Part shown: one piece after another, positions 48,031 through 58,904 of the stretch
Layout: each line of letters opens with the position of its first letter
Numbering within the stretch: the first letter of the stretch is position 1
Source of the DNA: Paraspadella gotoi
Taxonomy: Eukaryota > Chaetognatha
Direction of reading: 5' to 3'
Length of the DNA: 64,000 nt
NCBI GenBank assembly: GCA_051294375.1
Contig: CM119268.1
Span: 21,658,010-21,722,009 of the forward strand
Position numbers and translations under genes: made by a program
Notes under the pieces: generated by a model
Told to the model about the DNA's origin: nothing
The model's input: the letters and a program-made list of their open reading frames with translations, nothing else
Databases searched by the model: none

Positions 48031-48419
48031 TTTCCATTACTGAAAAATTATTGAGCTATTACAGAATATAGAAATTTAAACGGTTTTTATTTTTAAAATA
48101 ACATAGAATTTAATGATGCCGTAAACAATTATCAGGGTGTGAAACATTAGCATCATTGTTAAATTCAGAAAGATTATATTGAATCATAAGCATATGCATA
48201 TGCAATCATCTATCATTATGAGTCAAGCAGGTAGAAGTATCTCTAAATAGGGCTTGTCCACTCTTTAAAAAAGAGCAAGTTCATTCTCTCTCCGGACGAA
48301 GTAATATGCAGTATAACAATTAACAACTAATTTATCGAAAAAGGAAAGAAATTAACTTAATTATTAAGATACGGCTTTCTGTCCCTGATCTCGAAACGAA
48401 CAAAAGACATTCGTCCGAT

Positions 48420-48602
48420 TTGACGCGACCTCTCTCGTCCCAACCAGAAGCGGCTGAAAAAAAAAAGATCGTATGGAGGAAGAGGAGGAAGAGGATGCAA
48501 AGAAATAAATCGATGGAACCGAAGCTTTCCATGACGTCACGGACCCAAGCTTCCTCCATTCCGATGCCAAATGAAACTCAAACCTCACAAATGAAAACGT
48601 AA
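48420..48602 (+). CDS. Candidate terminal exon, unrecognised
   Basis: An acceptor-like CTCTCTCGTCCCAACCAG (to 48441) precedes an open frame to TAA at 48602 with a strongly basic stretch (IVWRKRRKRMQRNKSMEPKL) and a Ser/Thr/Met tail. GC content is above the surroundings. No partner exon was found, and the opposite strand is also open with a hydrophobic stretch, so this may be chance. Confidence 0.25.
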   Translation: MTRPLSSQPEAAEKKKIVWRKRRKRMQRNKSMEPKLSMTSRTQASSIPMPNETQTSQMKT

Positions 48603-51419
48603 ACATTGTTTTGATAAATTTTGGTCAAAAATCGTTCCATTTTTACGTTGGGAAAAGAGTCTATGTGACTCGAAAGCCATTTTTATCTTTCGAGGTAAAA
48701 AAATAAGTTGAAATGAGATTTGGATGACAAAGATTGAGAATGATATTAATAATGAAGATAACCTTGATATATGAAAAATTTTCTTGCAGTAATCGACTTT
48801 ACAGGTTATAAATAAAAAGGTTTTAAAATTGTTTGGGTCCGCTTGAAAATGGCAAATTAACGTTTGTTTTATTATTAGTAGGGGTGGCCTATCTCAGTAG
48901 GTTTAATCGAAAATTTTAACATGACTCTATACCTTACATATTATTTTTGTAATATTAATTTATAGATAAAAAAGGCTACAATTTTTTTTAGGATTTTTTT
49001 ATTTTTAATATAAAATTGCAAATTGCAAATTGTAAATTGTAAATTGCAAAAAGTTTTCTACACAAAGTATCATTTTTTTTAATATATTTTTATTATAAGT
49101 GGGTGAAAAATAAGAAAAATCATTAAATAATAATAATTTTATCAGTTTTTCTTAATTTTGACCAAGAAAACGTAAAAATTTTTAATAGTTGTAATTTTAT
49201 TTTTCATTTAACTTTTTGCGCTCTAATAGAATCAAAAAAAAATTGATTAAATTTTCTTTATTATTATATAGTAATATATATGAGATAACCAATTTTTAAG
49301 TTATTCATAATGACGTCTATTGTATTTTTTTTTCAAAATTTATGACCAAATATTCAGTCAAGATGACTAAATGAACTTTGCACACAGGCCACATTATATA
49401 TTTTATAATAGTGGATGCCTATTTTTAGGAACTTGCACAAAAGTATTTTTCTCCACTTAGTGGAATCCAAGGGTCCCAAGAAAAGCTAATAGTAATAAAA
49501 AAAATTATATGGAAATAATATAAAAGTAATATTTGTGTTTGTGCCTCTCTCGATTTGCTGTACTTTTTCGTTGACTGACTTTTAGTTTCATTAAAGGACG
49601 CTAAGAATTTGGAACTGGTTGGTAAGTTTATTTATCAACAAATTGGCGACGAAGAACGGAGATAAAAGTTTGAGTTTATAAAAATGGTGGATGAAATTAA
49701 TGAGTTTAATTTCGACGATAAAAGGTTAAAAACGTGAGATTAAAAACACTTAAAATTTAAACTACCAACGCTGAGAGTTAAAAGCGTTTAACGTCCGCGG
49801 GTTTTCGAGAGGCACTATTTCTCTCTCAAACGTTAAAAATAATCGCGATATCTTCTTCACATTCGATCAATTTCTTCGCGGGAAACGGGCGAGGCAGCAG
49901 CCAGATATTAACTCGTCGTGTCCCACGGCCTCGGTCGTGTCTCGTCATGACCGGCGTAACAATTTGCTTTTAGTTTTGCAAACTAATTTGGTACCAGTAA
50001 GAAATCTTAAAGTACAAACTTATTTTATATATGACAATAACCTTATTCTTGCTAAGTTGTTAAGTCATGAGCTCGGCTTTCAGGGAAGTCCAGTGACTGC
50101 AAAAAAAAAATTTAGTGAAGGGGCAGTCATTTCCCAAATTTGATTGCAGCGAGAGAAAGAAAATCTTTTTTAAATTATTTTTTTATTAAATGAACGTAAA
50201 ACTATTATTATAGTGATGATAAACAATTTAACACAAGTTATTTAATAGTTTTTCAAAGTTACAAATTTATATAATATGATCAACTGATCATGTTTCCCCA
50301 TAACATTTAAAAATATTAACATTTAACAACGTTTAACGGCATTAGTATCAAAGAAACATTTAAGGGGACCCAGTGATAAAAATGATATCATAAGCTTAAG
50401 GGTCTATCATTAAAGGAATTCGAATGGTGATAGTCATTAATTTTTCTTCGCGCGGGAAAGTGGAGAAAAAATTCCCATCTCCTAGTTGCAATCCGAACAA
50501 GGACGTGATAATTATTGGCAAAATTTTTCATTGATCTCCCTAAATACTGATACCCTCCATTCTCTTACTTTCACTTGGGAAGTCATTTTTCCATGAATTT
50601 CGAATTTTTATTTTTTAATGCAGAAATCTGAAATCTTGAGTCTGGGCTTCCTTTAATAAAGGAATTTTAATGGTGGTGTTATATTTTTCATATACGCACA
50701 GGAAAGTACAGAAAAAAAAACCAAATCCCTCTTAAAATTGGAACAAGGATGTCATTTTATTTGGTAAACATTTGTCATAACCATTGTAATATCTTTCCGG
50801 TTTCCTTTGACTCTTGTTCATAACAGATTAAATTTTAGGAGAGATAAAGAGTGCTTCCCTTCTTCTCATACTTGTACTAATGTTAGAGGTTATACTTTTA
50901 TCCAATTAATGATTTGACTTGAAAAGAAACATGAATTAAAATTTTACCATACCATAATTTTTTAACAATTCCCGATTTTTTAATTTTTTTAAAATTTTTT
51001 GAGGAAAAATAATAATCGGCGTACGAGGTGGCCCAGACGGAAAGTGATGAACTCAACATCGTACGGAAAAGACCGGACTAATTACAACCATAATATGGCG
51101 ATTTTGACCCTGAAATCATATTATAAAGTTAGTAAACAGTGAATGAATTACATTTAATTCTTATCCAATTTTTCAAACAGAAAAACCACTACGGTACTAT
51201 GGTATTCATCATCGTCATCGTATTTGTTCAAATCATTTGAGCTCCCAAAAGTTAACCAGCAAAATACGTCTGCAAGGCTGTTGAATTTAAAAATTGAATT
51301 GATAATAAAATTGAAATGGCATATTAATTTTACCATAATTTTATCTTTTTCTTCCTCCCTCATCTCTATCTCACTTGTTTTAAAAAATATTTAATAAAAA
51401 ATCACTGACAAAGTGTTTA

Positions 51420-51950
51420 CGAGTTCGTCTTCGCCGTCTTTTTCGTCGTCGTCTTTTTTGTCGTCGTCTCGCCGTCGTTTTCATCTTCTTTGTCTTTTTT
51501 GTTTGCGGTTTTGTCTTCCTCTTCGCCGTCGTTTTCGTCTTTTTCGTTGTCGACTTCGCCGTCGTTTTCGTCTTCTTTGTCTTTTTCGTTTGCGGTTTTG
51601 TCTTCCTCTTCGCCATCGTTTTTGTCTTTTCGTCACCGACTTCGCCGTCTTTTTCGTCGTCGTCGTCTTTTTTGTCGTCGTCTTCGCCGTCGTTTTTGTC
51701 TTCTTTGTCTTCTTTGTCTTGTTTGCGGTTTTGTCTTCCTCTTCGCCGTCGTTTTGTCTTTTTCGTCGTCGACTTCGCCGTCGTTTTCGTCTTCTTTGTC
51801 TTTTTCGTTTGCGGTTTTGTCTTCCTCTTCGCCATCGTTTTCGTCTTTTTCGTCACCGACTTCGCCGTCGTTTTCGTCTTCTTTGTCTTTTTCGTTGTCG
51901 GTTTTGTCTTCCTCTTCACCGACGTTTTCGTCGTCCAATCATTTAAAAGA
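51420..51950. repeat. Degenerate ~105-bp repeat of TCGTCTT(C/T)TT-type words
   Basis: Units containing TTGCGGTTTTGTCTTCCTCTTCGCC(A/G)TCGTTTTCG, four to five times. All six frames stay open because the sequence is built of codon-sized words. The minus-strand frame gives acidic EDENDGE/EEEDKT repeats; no evidence that it is translated. Confidence 0.8.
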
Positions 51951-52103
51951 CGTGTGAGACTCGCGAAAGAAGAGAACCCTCGTCCTTTGGACAAAAGCGA
52001 GCGAATCAGTAACGAACTTACTCCGTCGGCGAGGTAAGTTCGTGGCTAAGTCACGGCTGGACAAATCAGCGTTGAGAAAGTGGAGAGAAAGTCAACCATA
52101 TGC

Positions 52104-52105
<2 letters not shown>

Positions 52106-52158
<53 letters not shown>

Positions 52159-52181
52159 CTCTCTCTCTCTCTCTCTCTCTC
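52106..52181. repeat. (CT)n microsatellite
   Basis: CT run with one AGT break, abutting the R1 element that starts at 52195. Confidence 0.95.
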
Positions 52182-52194
52182 CTTTTTCTTCGTT

Positions 52195-52815
52195 TTTCAC
52201 TTTGTCGGTCTGTCGGTCGTCTCCCATTATAATGTTGAAAAGTCACTTATATCATCTTAGAACATCGAATTATAGAAAATGTATGTCCATCCGTCCGTCC
52301 GTCCGTCCCCCCTTAGCTTTGAATGTCAATTACTCATGTGTGGATGGGGCGATTGACTTGAAGTTTTGTGTGTGTAAAGAAGTGTGTGATTAAGCAGGAA
52401 TTCAAGTTGCGATAGAATCGTCCTAGTGGAAATGAGTTTAAATGGAAAAAAAACAAAAACCTGTTTCACTATTTGATTATGCTTTTATGTAAATGTCAGC
52501 AATATTAATTATTCATTTAATCAATTAATTAATCAATCAATTAATCAATCAATTAATCAAGTAAATAATCAACCAAATAACTAATTAATTTATCAATTTA
52601 TCAATCAATAATTAAATAATATTATAATTAAATGAATTTAATTTAATTAATCATCGTCGATGTTATCATCGTCGTCGCCATTATCGTCGTTGTTGCTTTT
52701 GTCGTGCTCAATGACCTGATGAACAGAATTAAAAACAATTAATTAAATAATCTTTTAACTAATTAATTACTGCTAATAATCGTGGGCAGATCCGGCATTG
52801 TTTGCTCAAACTTGT
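52195..52815 (-). mobile_element. R1 element, near-complete copy
   Basis: TTCACTTTGTCGGTCTGTCGG head (outermost GTCGGATCTGC replaced by the CT run), GTCCGTCCGTCCGTCCCCCC, GTCAATTACTCATGTGTGGATG, AACCTGTTTCAC, AATCAATTAATC block, and GTGGGCAGATCCGGCATTGT tail. Confidence 0.7.
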
Positions 52816-52959
52816 TTCTTTTTTTGCTTTATTCTTCATAATCATATCTTTCTTTCTTTCTTTCTTTTTCTTTCTTTTCTTTCTTTTTATCTTGTTCTTT
52901 TTTTTTGGATAGCTGAAAAGTTCGTTTCAGTTCATAAAAAGGTTCCAGAAGAAATTTCG

Positions 52960-53610
52960 TCGATTTTGTCATGGTCTTCGCCTTCGTTTTTGTCTTTGTT
53001 TTCGCCTTCGCTTTTGTCGTCTTCTTCGTCGTTGTCGTCGTCTTTGTTGTCGTTTTTGTCATCGTCTTTGTTTTTTTTGTCGTCTTCGTCGTCGTCTTCA
53101 TCGTTGTTGTCATTCTGTTGTTGCTTTCATCATCGTTGTTGTTGTTGTTGTTGTCATTGTCTTTATCATTTTTGTCTTTGTTGTCGTTTTTGTCATTGTT
53201 TTTTTTTGTCGTCTTCGTCGTTGTCTTTATCGTTGTTGTCGTTCTGTTGTTGCTTTCATCATCGTTTTTGTTGTTGTTGTCATTGTCTTTATCATTTTTG
53301 TCGACGTCTCCGTCGTTGTTGTCGTTGTCTGTTGTTGCTTTCATCATCGTTTTTGTTGTTGTTGTCATTGTCTTTATCATTTTCATCGACGTCTTCGTCG
53401 TTGTTGTCGTTTGATTGTCGATTTTTTTGTCTTCGCCGTTGTTTTAGTCATCTCTATTCTATTGCTTTTTGTCTTTTTCGTCCTCTTCTACAGAATTTTT
53501 TTGTTATATTCGTTGTCGTCATTGTCTCCATAGTTAGTCTTTGTCGACGACTTTTTCATTGTGGTCTTTGTCCTCGTTTTGTTCTAAGACATTTGTTACT
53601 TCGATTGTCG
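52960..53610. repeat. Degenerate (GTC/GTT)n repeat
   Basis: Codon-sized GTC, GTT, TTC and TTT words with ~90-bp higher-order units (TTGTTGCTTTCATCATCGTT recurs three times). Poly-Val/Phe and Asp/Asn/Thr ORFs on either strand are repeat products. Confidence 0.85.
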
Positions 53611-53923
53611 ACTTTCAAGAATTAATCTTTAGTGTAAAGTTTGAAACAAAAAAGAAATTCTATACCATCTTTACGTGAAAAAAAAATTGTAACTTTGAAA
53701 AGATTTGCCCCTTACCGAATTTTTAAACAAAAATCGGGGGAGCTGACAACATCGAATTTTTTGACCACTTTCCCATTGGACTAGAGAAGAAAGAATTACA
53801 TTTTTGGAATCGGGGGAGTTTGAAGGACCAAACGTTATGATATCAGCCTTTGACCCCCCTCGATCACTGGGTTCCCTTAACAAAATTAACATTTAATATT
53901 GGCTTTTTTTGTTGGACATACAG

Positions 53924-54017
53924 ATGATCACGATGGCGGAACCCGGCCTGACGGAAGCTCCGTTGGCGACCTTTGAATTGGATGACTTTGACGACGACTA
54001 TGACGACGACGATCATC

Positions 54018-54055
<38 letters not shown>

Positions 54056-55095
54056 TGGCGAAGGAGACGAAACGACAACGACGTCGGTCAAACAGACGCA
54101 GTCAAGGATTCCGTCGCAGATAATTTTAACGAAGACTTTAGGTTAGAAATATTTAGTTAAATAAAAAGTTAACTAATTACTTTGATATTTTTATAGAGGC
54201 TCTCTTTTTTTCCAGTGCCCCCTTTTGAATCCCAGAATTTTATTTATATTTTAATATTTAATTTAAATATATTTTTAAACTTACTATCAAATCCCTAAGC
54301 TAATTATAAATACTTATTCTTAATTACTAACCCTTACCTCTAACCCGAATGGCTAATCACAAACCAAGTCCTTAGTCTCTAACCTAATCACTATATTATC
54401 AGAATCACAAAATTTAAAAATTATTTTCTTTTATTTTCAAGATTCGGATTCGCCGAAAAAAAAACCCCAAACTTATGTAAAATATATTATATGTTGTCCT
54501 AATATTTATTCCATAAAAATGATTAAAATGCTTTAGCATATAACATTTTCTGCTACAGAGAATAAGGATATTATTATAAATATATTGTATTTCATGGTTC
54601 TGTTCTCCCAAAAATATGAAAAAAATATTTTTATTTGTTTGTTTGTTTGTTTACTCTCTCTCTTTGTTATTCTCTAGAGCTCCACTCTAATGGAGAGTCT
54701 TGATTAATCGACAACCATCAGCCTTGACCCTTTGACCCTTTGACCCTTTGATCCAGAATCGATGGCACCAACTTCTGACACCCACGACAATGACACGGAT
54801 GTCGAGCAACGAGTTTTGACCTTTTCATCTTTAGGCTTCATTGTCCTTTCTTCTTTTGACCTTTTAACCTCTTTCCAAAAGTGTTCCCATTTCTGTTTTT
54901 AATCCCTTAACTTCATATCCAATTTTAATCTCTTTCCAAAATATTAATCCAATCCCAAACCCTAATCTTTAACCAAACCCCTAACATAATTTTTAAAACT
55001 AAAAATGAATATAATTCTGAATTTAAGCTGAAATCGGATACTTTTGGAAACGTTAGCCCTCACACTGGACGGTTAAGGGTTACGACGACGACGAC

Positions 55096-55126
<31 letters not shown>

Positions 55127-55127
55127 G

Positions 55128-55158
<31 letters not shown>

Positions 55159-55219
55159 TGATGATGATGATGATGATGACGACGGACGACGACGGCGATG
55201 ATGATGATGATGATGATGA

Positions 55220-55253
<34 letters not shown>

Positions 55254-56686
55254 TTGATGATGATGATGATGATGAGGAAGAAGATGATGATGATTGATAT
55301 GAGGTGACGAGAATGACGATATTGAAATCGCACAATTAGTTCTTAATCCACGGAGCGTAGATTTTGACTTGCGTTATGAAGGTCAAGAAGATGACCACCG
55401 TTACAATGACGTCACTGACTTTAATGACGAAGATTAAACAGTTTTCAACGTTTTTAGTTCATTTTTTTTTATTTTAAACTTGTCAGTACTTATCATTTCA
55501 TTCAACATTATTTTAATGAGAAAATTAAGAGAAAACAAGGAAGCACAGATTAAACATTTGACTGCCTTCAGATTTTTATATTTAATATTATTTTAATTGC
55601 AAAACATTTTTAAGAACTGAGGAAAACTATGGCTGCCTCATTTCTTTTTATATAAAAATTATTTAGTAAACAATTACTTGGCGGAGAATTTATTATAAAA
55701 AGTTTTTCATGATATGAAATGACCTTTTTCCATTCATTGACCTCTTCGAATGTCCCATTGTCTTTGAAAGCTCATATTTTGCCCTTTGTCGTCTGTCCGT
55801 CTTTGGGTCCATCTTCTGACCCAATTTCATGTCACGAAAACTTTTTTCCATCTTAATTTTGGGTTTCATTTTCCTTGTAAAAACCCTCAGGGGGTACAGG
55901 GTTGTCAGGATATGGGTTGCTTTATATGTAGAAATTTATAAATAAAATATTTATGGAACTTTAATCTTAATGATCCCAATATATCTAAGCTAAAGAGCAT
56001 ATTGAGAATATTAAATTTGTATATCTCAGCGCCGCAATAGCGCACTGGGCTAACGCTTCATCGGATCCGAAGTTCTGAAGAGCAAGGCAACTGACCACTG
56101 GGCACATTAAGTGGGGGGGCTATCCATACTCACAGAAAGGCATGCCGACCCTCTCTCCTCTCGGTCACTTCAAATTAGTATGAAATTAGTACAACCAATG
56201 TAAAAATTATCCATTCATTTAATAAATAAGCTATCTTGCCCCTGACTTTGGACAGGCTTTGGTGGTATAAGGACTCCATCACTCTTACAAGATAATGACA
56301 TAGCAGGTCCCTGCAAGGTTTCAATCAAGACTCTCTCACAGTCTCAGTATTTAATTGAGCAAATATAAGTTTGGTGATTTATTTGGGATAGTTTTTTAAT
56401 CAAATTTCAAACTTGCTTAGCCCTGTGAACGTTGACAAAATATTCTATATGGAGTGTAATGCTACTCTTTCTGTTAAATTTAATCTCGACTCCCCTTCTT
56501 TCCTTCCGACCTATTCTCATCCACTCCACCCTAATTCTACCCTGAAGCGGATCTCTCGAAGATCTCGTCTCGACCTTCGACGACCAAATCACGAAATGCT
56601 TCAGGAATTTCAACGAGAAGACAGAAGCCATCGCGCCTGTGCAGATCAGGAATACGGAGGATATGAACAACGATTGCCAGTGAGTC

Positions 56687-56720
<34 letters not shown>

Positions 56721-56904
56721 CAGAGAATATGAACAACGATTGCCAGTGAGACAGAAAGAGAGAGAGACAGTTTCAAACTCGACTAATCAAATGATTTGCA
56801 GGATGTGGTGGACTCTGACGGGAAATTTCGGCAACATTTTACCGATTGATTGGTCGAAGACTTTTCCTCACCCAACGCCTCCCTCGTCTCTTCATCTCAG
56901 CGGG
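53924..56904 (+). CDS. FEZ/UNC-76 family protein, 5' part (three exons)
   Basis: Exons 53924-54141, 56548-56679 and 56802-56904, joined in frame (phases 2 and 2; last donor GGG|GTGAGT in phase 0). Exon 1 follows a CAG acceptor; ATG at 53924 or 53933. Reading: AEPGLTEAPLATFELDDFDD, an Asp run, then NFNEDFSGSLEDLVSTFDDQ, TKCFRNFNEKTEAIAPVQ, and MWWTLTGNFGNILPIDWSK. These match FEZ1 (EAPLVSLDEEFED; SMEDLVNEFDEKL.VCFRNYNAKTENLAPV) and the invertebrate UNC-76 GN.xPIDW motif. Family role: kinesin-1 adaptor in axonal transport, coiled-coil dimer. The coiled-coil C-terminal half was not found before the window end; two minus-strand genes occupy that space. Odd: a coding (GAC)n tract and a duplicated exon-2 donor. 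Confidence 0.85.
54196..54395 (+). mobile_element. MITE-like element with telomere-like interior (copy 3)
   Basis: GGCTCTCTTTTTTTCCAGTGCCCCC start, AATCCCTAAGC and CTAACCCTTACCTCTAACCC interior; right end not resolved. Confidence 0.45.
54873..55062 (+). mobile_element. MITE-like element with telomere-like interior (copy 4)
   Basis: Left end TTTCCAAAAGTGTTCCC; right end, reversed, AGGGCTAACGTTTCCAAAAGT: an 11-bp shared TIR core. The interior has AATCCCAAACCCTAATC and AACCAAACCCCTAAC. Confidence 0.6.
55085..55300. repeat. (GAY)n imperfect trinucleotide block
   Basis: Runs of GAC switching to GAT, with the unit GACGACGGCGATGATGATG repeated. Intronic in the FEZ gene; the poly-Met and poly-Ser/Ile ORFs are artefacts. 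Confidence 0.92.
56028..56355 (+). mobile_element. SINE-like element S7
   Basis: tRNA-like start GCGCCGCAATAGCGCACTGG with GCTAACGCTTCATCGGATCC, and a tail TAAGCTATCTTGCCCCTGAC...AGACTCTCTCACAGTCTC. The tail recurs inverted at 58905-59045 and in part at 42784-42825. Confidence 0.55.
56661..56750 (+). repeat. Tandem duplication of FEZ exon 2 end plus donor site
   Basis: ATATGAACAACGATTGCCAG followed by TGAG occurs at 56661-56684 and again at 56727-56750, 66 bp apart, separated by a GA microsatellite. The first copy is the in-frame donor (CCA|GTGAGT). Using the second would read CAG TGA, a stop. Confidence 0.9.
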
Positions 56905-57404
56905 GTGAGTTAATCCGATCTGACTTACCCAAAACTTGACTTGGAGACAAATTGTGATCAATAAAATAATCGTCTTTTGATGTTAGAAGTTAGAACCATA
57001 AATCTGACTACAATTGATTACCTTGATTTAAGTTGAATTTATCTGTACATCTATATAATATTTATTACAAAAACTCAGGAAAGTTGGTTTTCTGTCAATG
57101 AGTTTAGGCGAATGAGGTACAAACCAATTTAAAACGAGAGTCACAAATATTTGACACTAAACAGCGATTATTTTACATTCATAATTACAATTTACAAATA
57201 TATGACAGATTTATTATGGCAATTGGTGAGAAATTGAATGCCAAAGGAACTAGTCTAATATGCTATTCAAATAAGCTTAATTGTTATAATAATCAGCTTA
57301 CTCACTTTTAAAAAGTTTAGAAGCCAAATTTCAGTAAATCACTAAATATTAAGAAACTACATTTCATGAAATGTCTTTCTACTAAGTCTATTAAATCTCA
57401 GCCA

Positions 57405-57645
57405 CTATTTTCCGAAAGCACACCATTTCAGTTTCCAACCTTTAACTTAATTTCATTATAATTAATAAATCTAAATCTTTTACCAAACGCCTAACCTTAA
57501 TTTTTAACCCTAATCCCTAATCCTAAATCACATCTTTAACCTCACCCTTAACTCTTTTCCCAAACCAACCTATTTTTTAAACTTAAAAAAAATTATTCAA
57601 CTCTGAATTTCCGCTGAAACAAGGCGCTTTCTGTAAATAGTGCCC
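57405..57645 (+). mobile_element. MITE-like element with telomere-like interior (copy 5)
   Basis: Left CACTATTTTCCGAAAGCACA; right end, reversed, CACTATTTACAGAAAGCGCC: the clearest TIR of the family (about 20 bp). Interior AACCCTAATCCCTAATCC. It ends exactly beside the 3' end of the minus-strand gene at 57646. Confidence 0.65.
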
Positions 57646-58034
57646 TCAAATCTTTCTCTTCGCCATTCCTCCCTTCTTTCTCTCTTCCGCCGACGGAAAG
57701 TCGAGTTCCAAATTCTTCGTCGCTGCTGCAGCCTTTCTCAGCGGCGGGCTCTGCTGCTCTGCTCTGCCCTGAGGCGGCGGGAGCTTCTTGGGCGGCGAGG
57801 GCGACTTTTTAGGCGGAGAGGGTGGGTTGATCCCCATCGAGGTGGGTTTCCTCGGCGAAGGAGGTGAGGCGAGTTTCTTAGAGGCGGAAGGAAGTTTGGG
57901 AGAAGTTTTTGTCGTCGTCGTCGTCGTCATGGTCATCGTCGTCGGCAGCTTTTTCGTCGCTGCTGCAGGAGCGGAAATTATGGGTAGGGTCGACCCTGTC
58001 GATCTCTTTCTGGGGGCGGGAGACAAGGGCTTTA

Positions 58035-58065
<31 letters not shown>

Positions 58066-58785
58066 TTTCTTCTTCGTCTTGCAATTTTTTGCCTTTAATT
58101 CGACCAGAAGTTCGTTCATAGTCTCCGCGTGTTTTTTGGGATCGAGAACCGTCGGCAGCTTGGCCTTGGCTGAATAGTGTATAAGTATTAAGTATCAGTC
58201 GTATAAATAAATATGTAAATATGTAAAGATTAAATAAGTGCTTTCAAATCTAATAATATGCTGAATTACTACTATATGCAAATGATATTGATGAAGAGAA
58301 AACTCATTTAGTAATTCACTAAGAAACCATTTGTTACAGATTGATTTATTTTATTGATTTATTAATCGATTCAGTTTTGATTAGATTTGATTAGATTTGA
58401 TTCGTTTTGATTCGTTTTGATTCGATTTGATTAGATTGAATTGATTGATTGAATTGATTGCTGATCGAGTTGATTGCTTACCAGCCAATACATTGTCCGG
58501 CAGCTGCGTCTCTCTTCTCTTATCACTCTCCAACCAACTCTTTATCCATTCGATGTTTTCGTCCGCCTCCTGTTGTCCCGCCGAGAGATATTCCTTTCCA
58601 GCCGCCTCTGCCTCCTCGTCGGCGTCGGCCTCTCTCGGCAGCGGCGCCGGCGGCAGTGGCTGCGGCGGCGGCTGCTTCGTCTTCGTCGTCGCCATCGTCG
58701 TCGTCTTCGTCATCGTCGTCGATTTATACATTGAAGATGTTGCTGCTGTTGATGTTGATGTTGCTGCTGTTGATGATCGGTATTT
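57646..58785 (-). CDS. Thr/Pro/Lys-rich protein, last two exons, family not recognised
   Basis: Exon 58785-58482 (acceptor TTTTTTTTAG, donor GCTG|GTAAGC, phase 1) and exon 58169-57646 (acceptor CTATTCAG; stop TAA at 57648-57646). About 275 residues in one frame. Order: Ser/Thr-Ala repeats, a Thr-rich tract, PPPQPLPPAPLP, an acidic Ala/Glu stretch, a helical segment (NIEWIKSWLESDKRRETQLP), LPTVLDPKKHAETMNELLVE, then low-complexity Thr runs from (ACG)n and KSPSPPKKLPPPQG-type repeats, ending MAKRKI. The only parts that look conserved are the two helical segments. Upstream exons are uncertain (see 59283-59456). It lies antisense within the span where FEZ 3' exons would be expected. Confidence 0.6.
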
Positions 58786-58904
58786 CTAAAAAAAATTCAA
58801 AATTACTGGTTGAATTTATGTATTTGAATTAACCTTTTAAATTATCTTTTCATACAATTATGCCACTTCAATGATAGGGAAGGCAGGTTCTCTGGGAGTG
58901 AATA

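Larger units (their letters stand above)
47419..53923. other. Region between membrane-protein exon 1 and FEZ exon 1
   Basis: 6.5 kb, divergently flanked, so it should contain both promoters. Holds an R1 copy (47700-48030), a candidate exon (48420-48602), AT-rich DNA, two degenerate trinucleotide blocks (51420-51950, 52960-53610), a CT run (52106-52181) and a full R1 (52195-52815). No TATA or initiator motif can be defended. Confidence 0.5.
54142..56547 (+). other. Intron 1 of the FEZ homologue
   Basis: Holds two telomere-like MITEs (54196-54395, 54880-55062), a TTGACCC tandem (54725-54755), a (GAY)n block (55085-55300), a SINE (56028-56355) and a good polypyrimidine tract before the exon 2 acceptor (TTCTACCCTGAAG|C). 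No extra exon fits the phase. Confidence 0.6.

Noticed and set aside
49573-49700. LTR end plus primer-binding site (AAATTGGCGACGAAGAACGG)
   Set aside because: The TGGCGAC-like phrase recalls a retrotransposon primer site, but no second LTR, polypurine tract or gag/pol sequence was seen; too weak to call.
51380-51994. 204-codon Lys/Thr-rich frame and its Asp/Glu-rich alternative on the minus strand
   Set aside because: Every frame is open because the sequence is made of codon-sized repeat words; no splice sites or conserved part.
54758-54830. Candidate FEZ exon MAPTSDTHDNDTDVEQR
   Set aside because: Its phase does not fit exon 1 (phase 2), while exon 1 joins 56548 directly with a family-like sequence across the junction.
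55060-55335. Poly-Ser, poly-Ile and poly-Met frames
   Set aside because: (GAY)n microsatellite in the FEZ intron.
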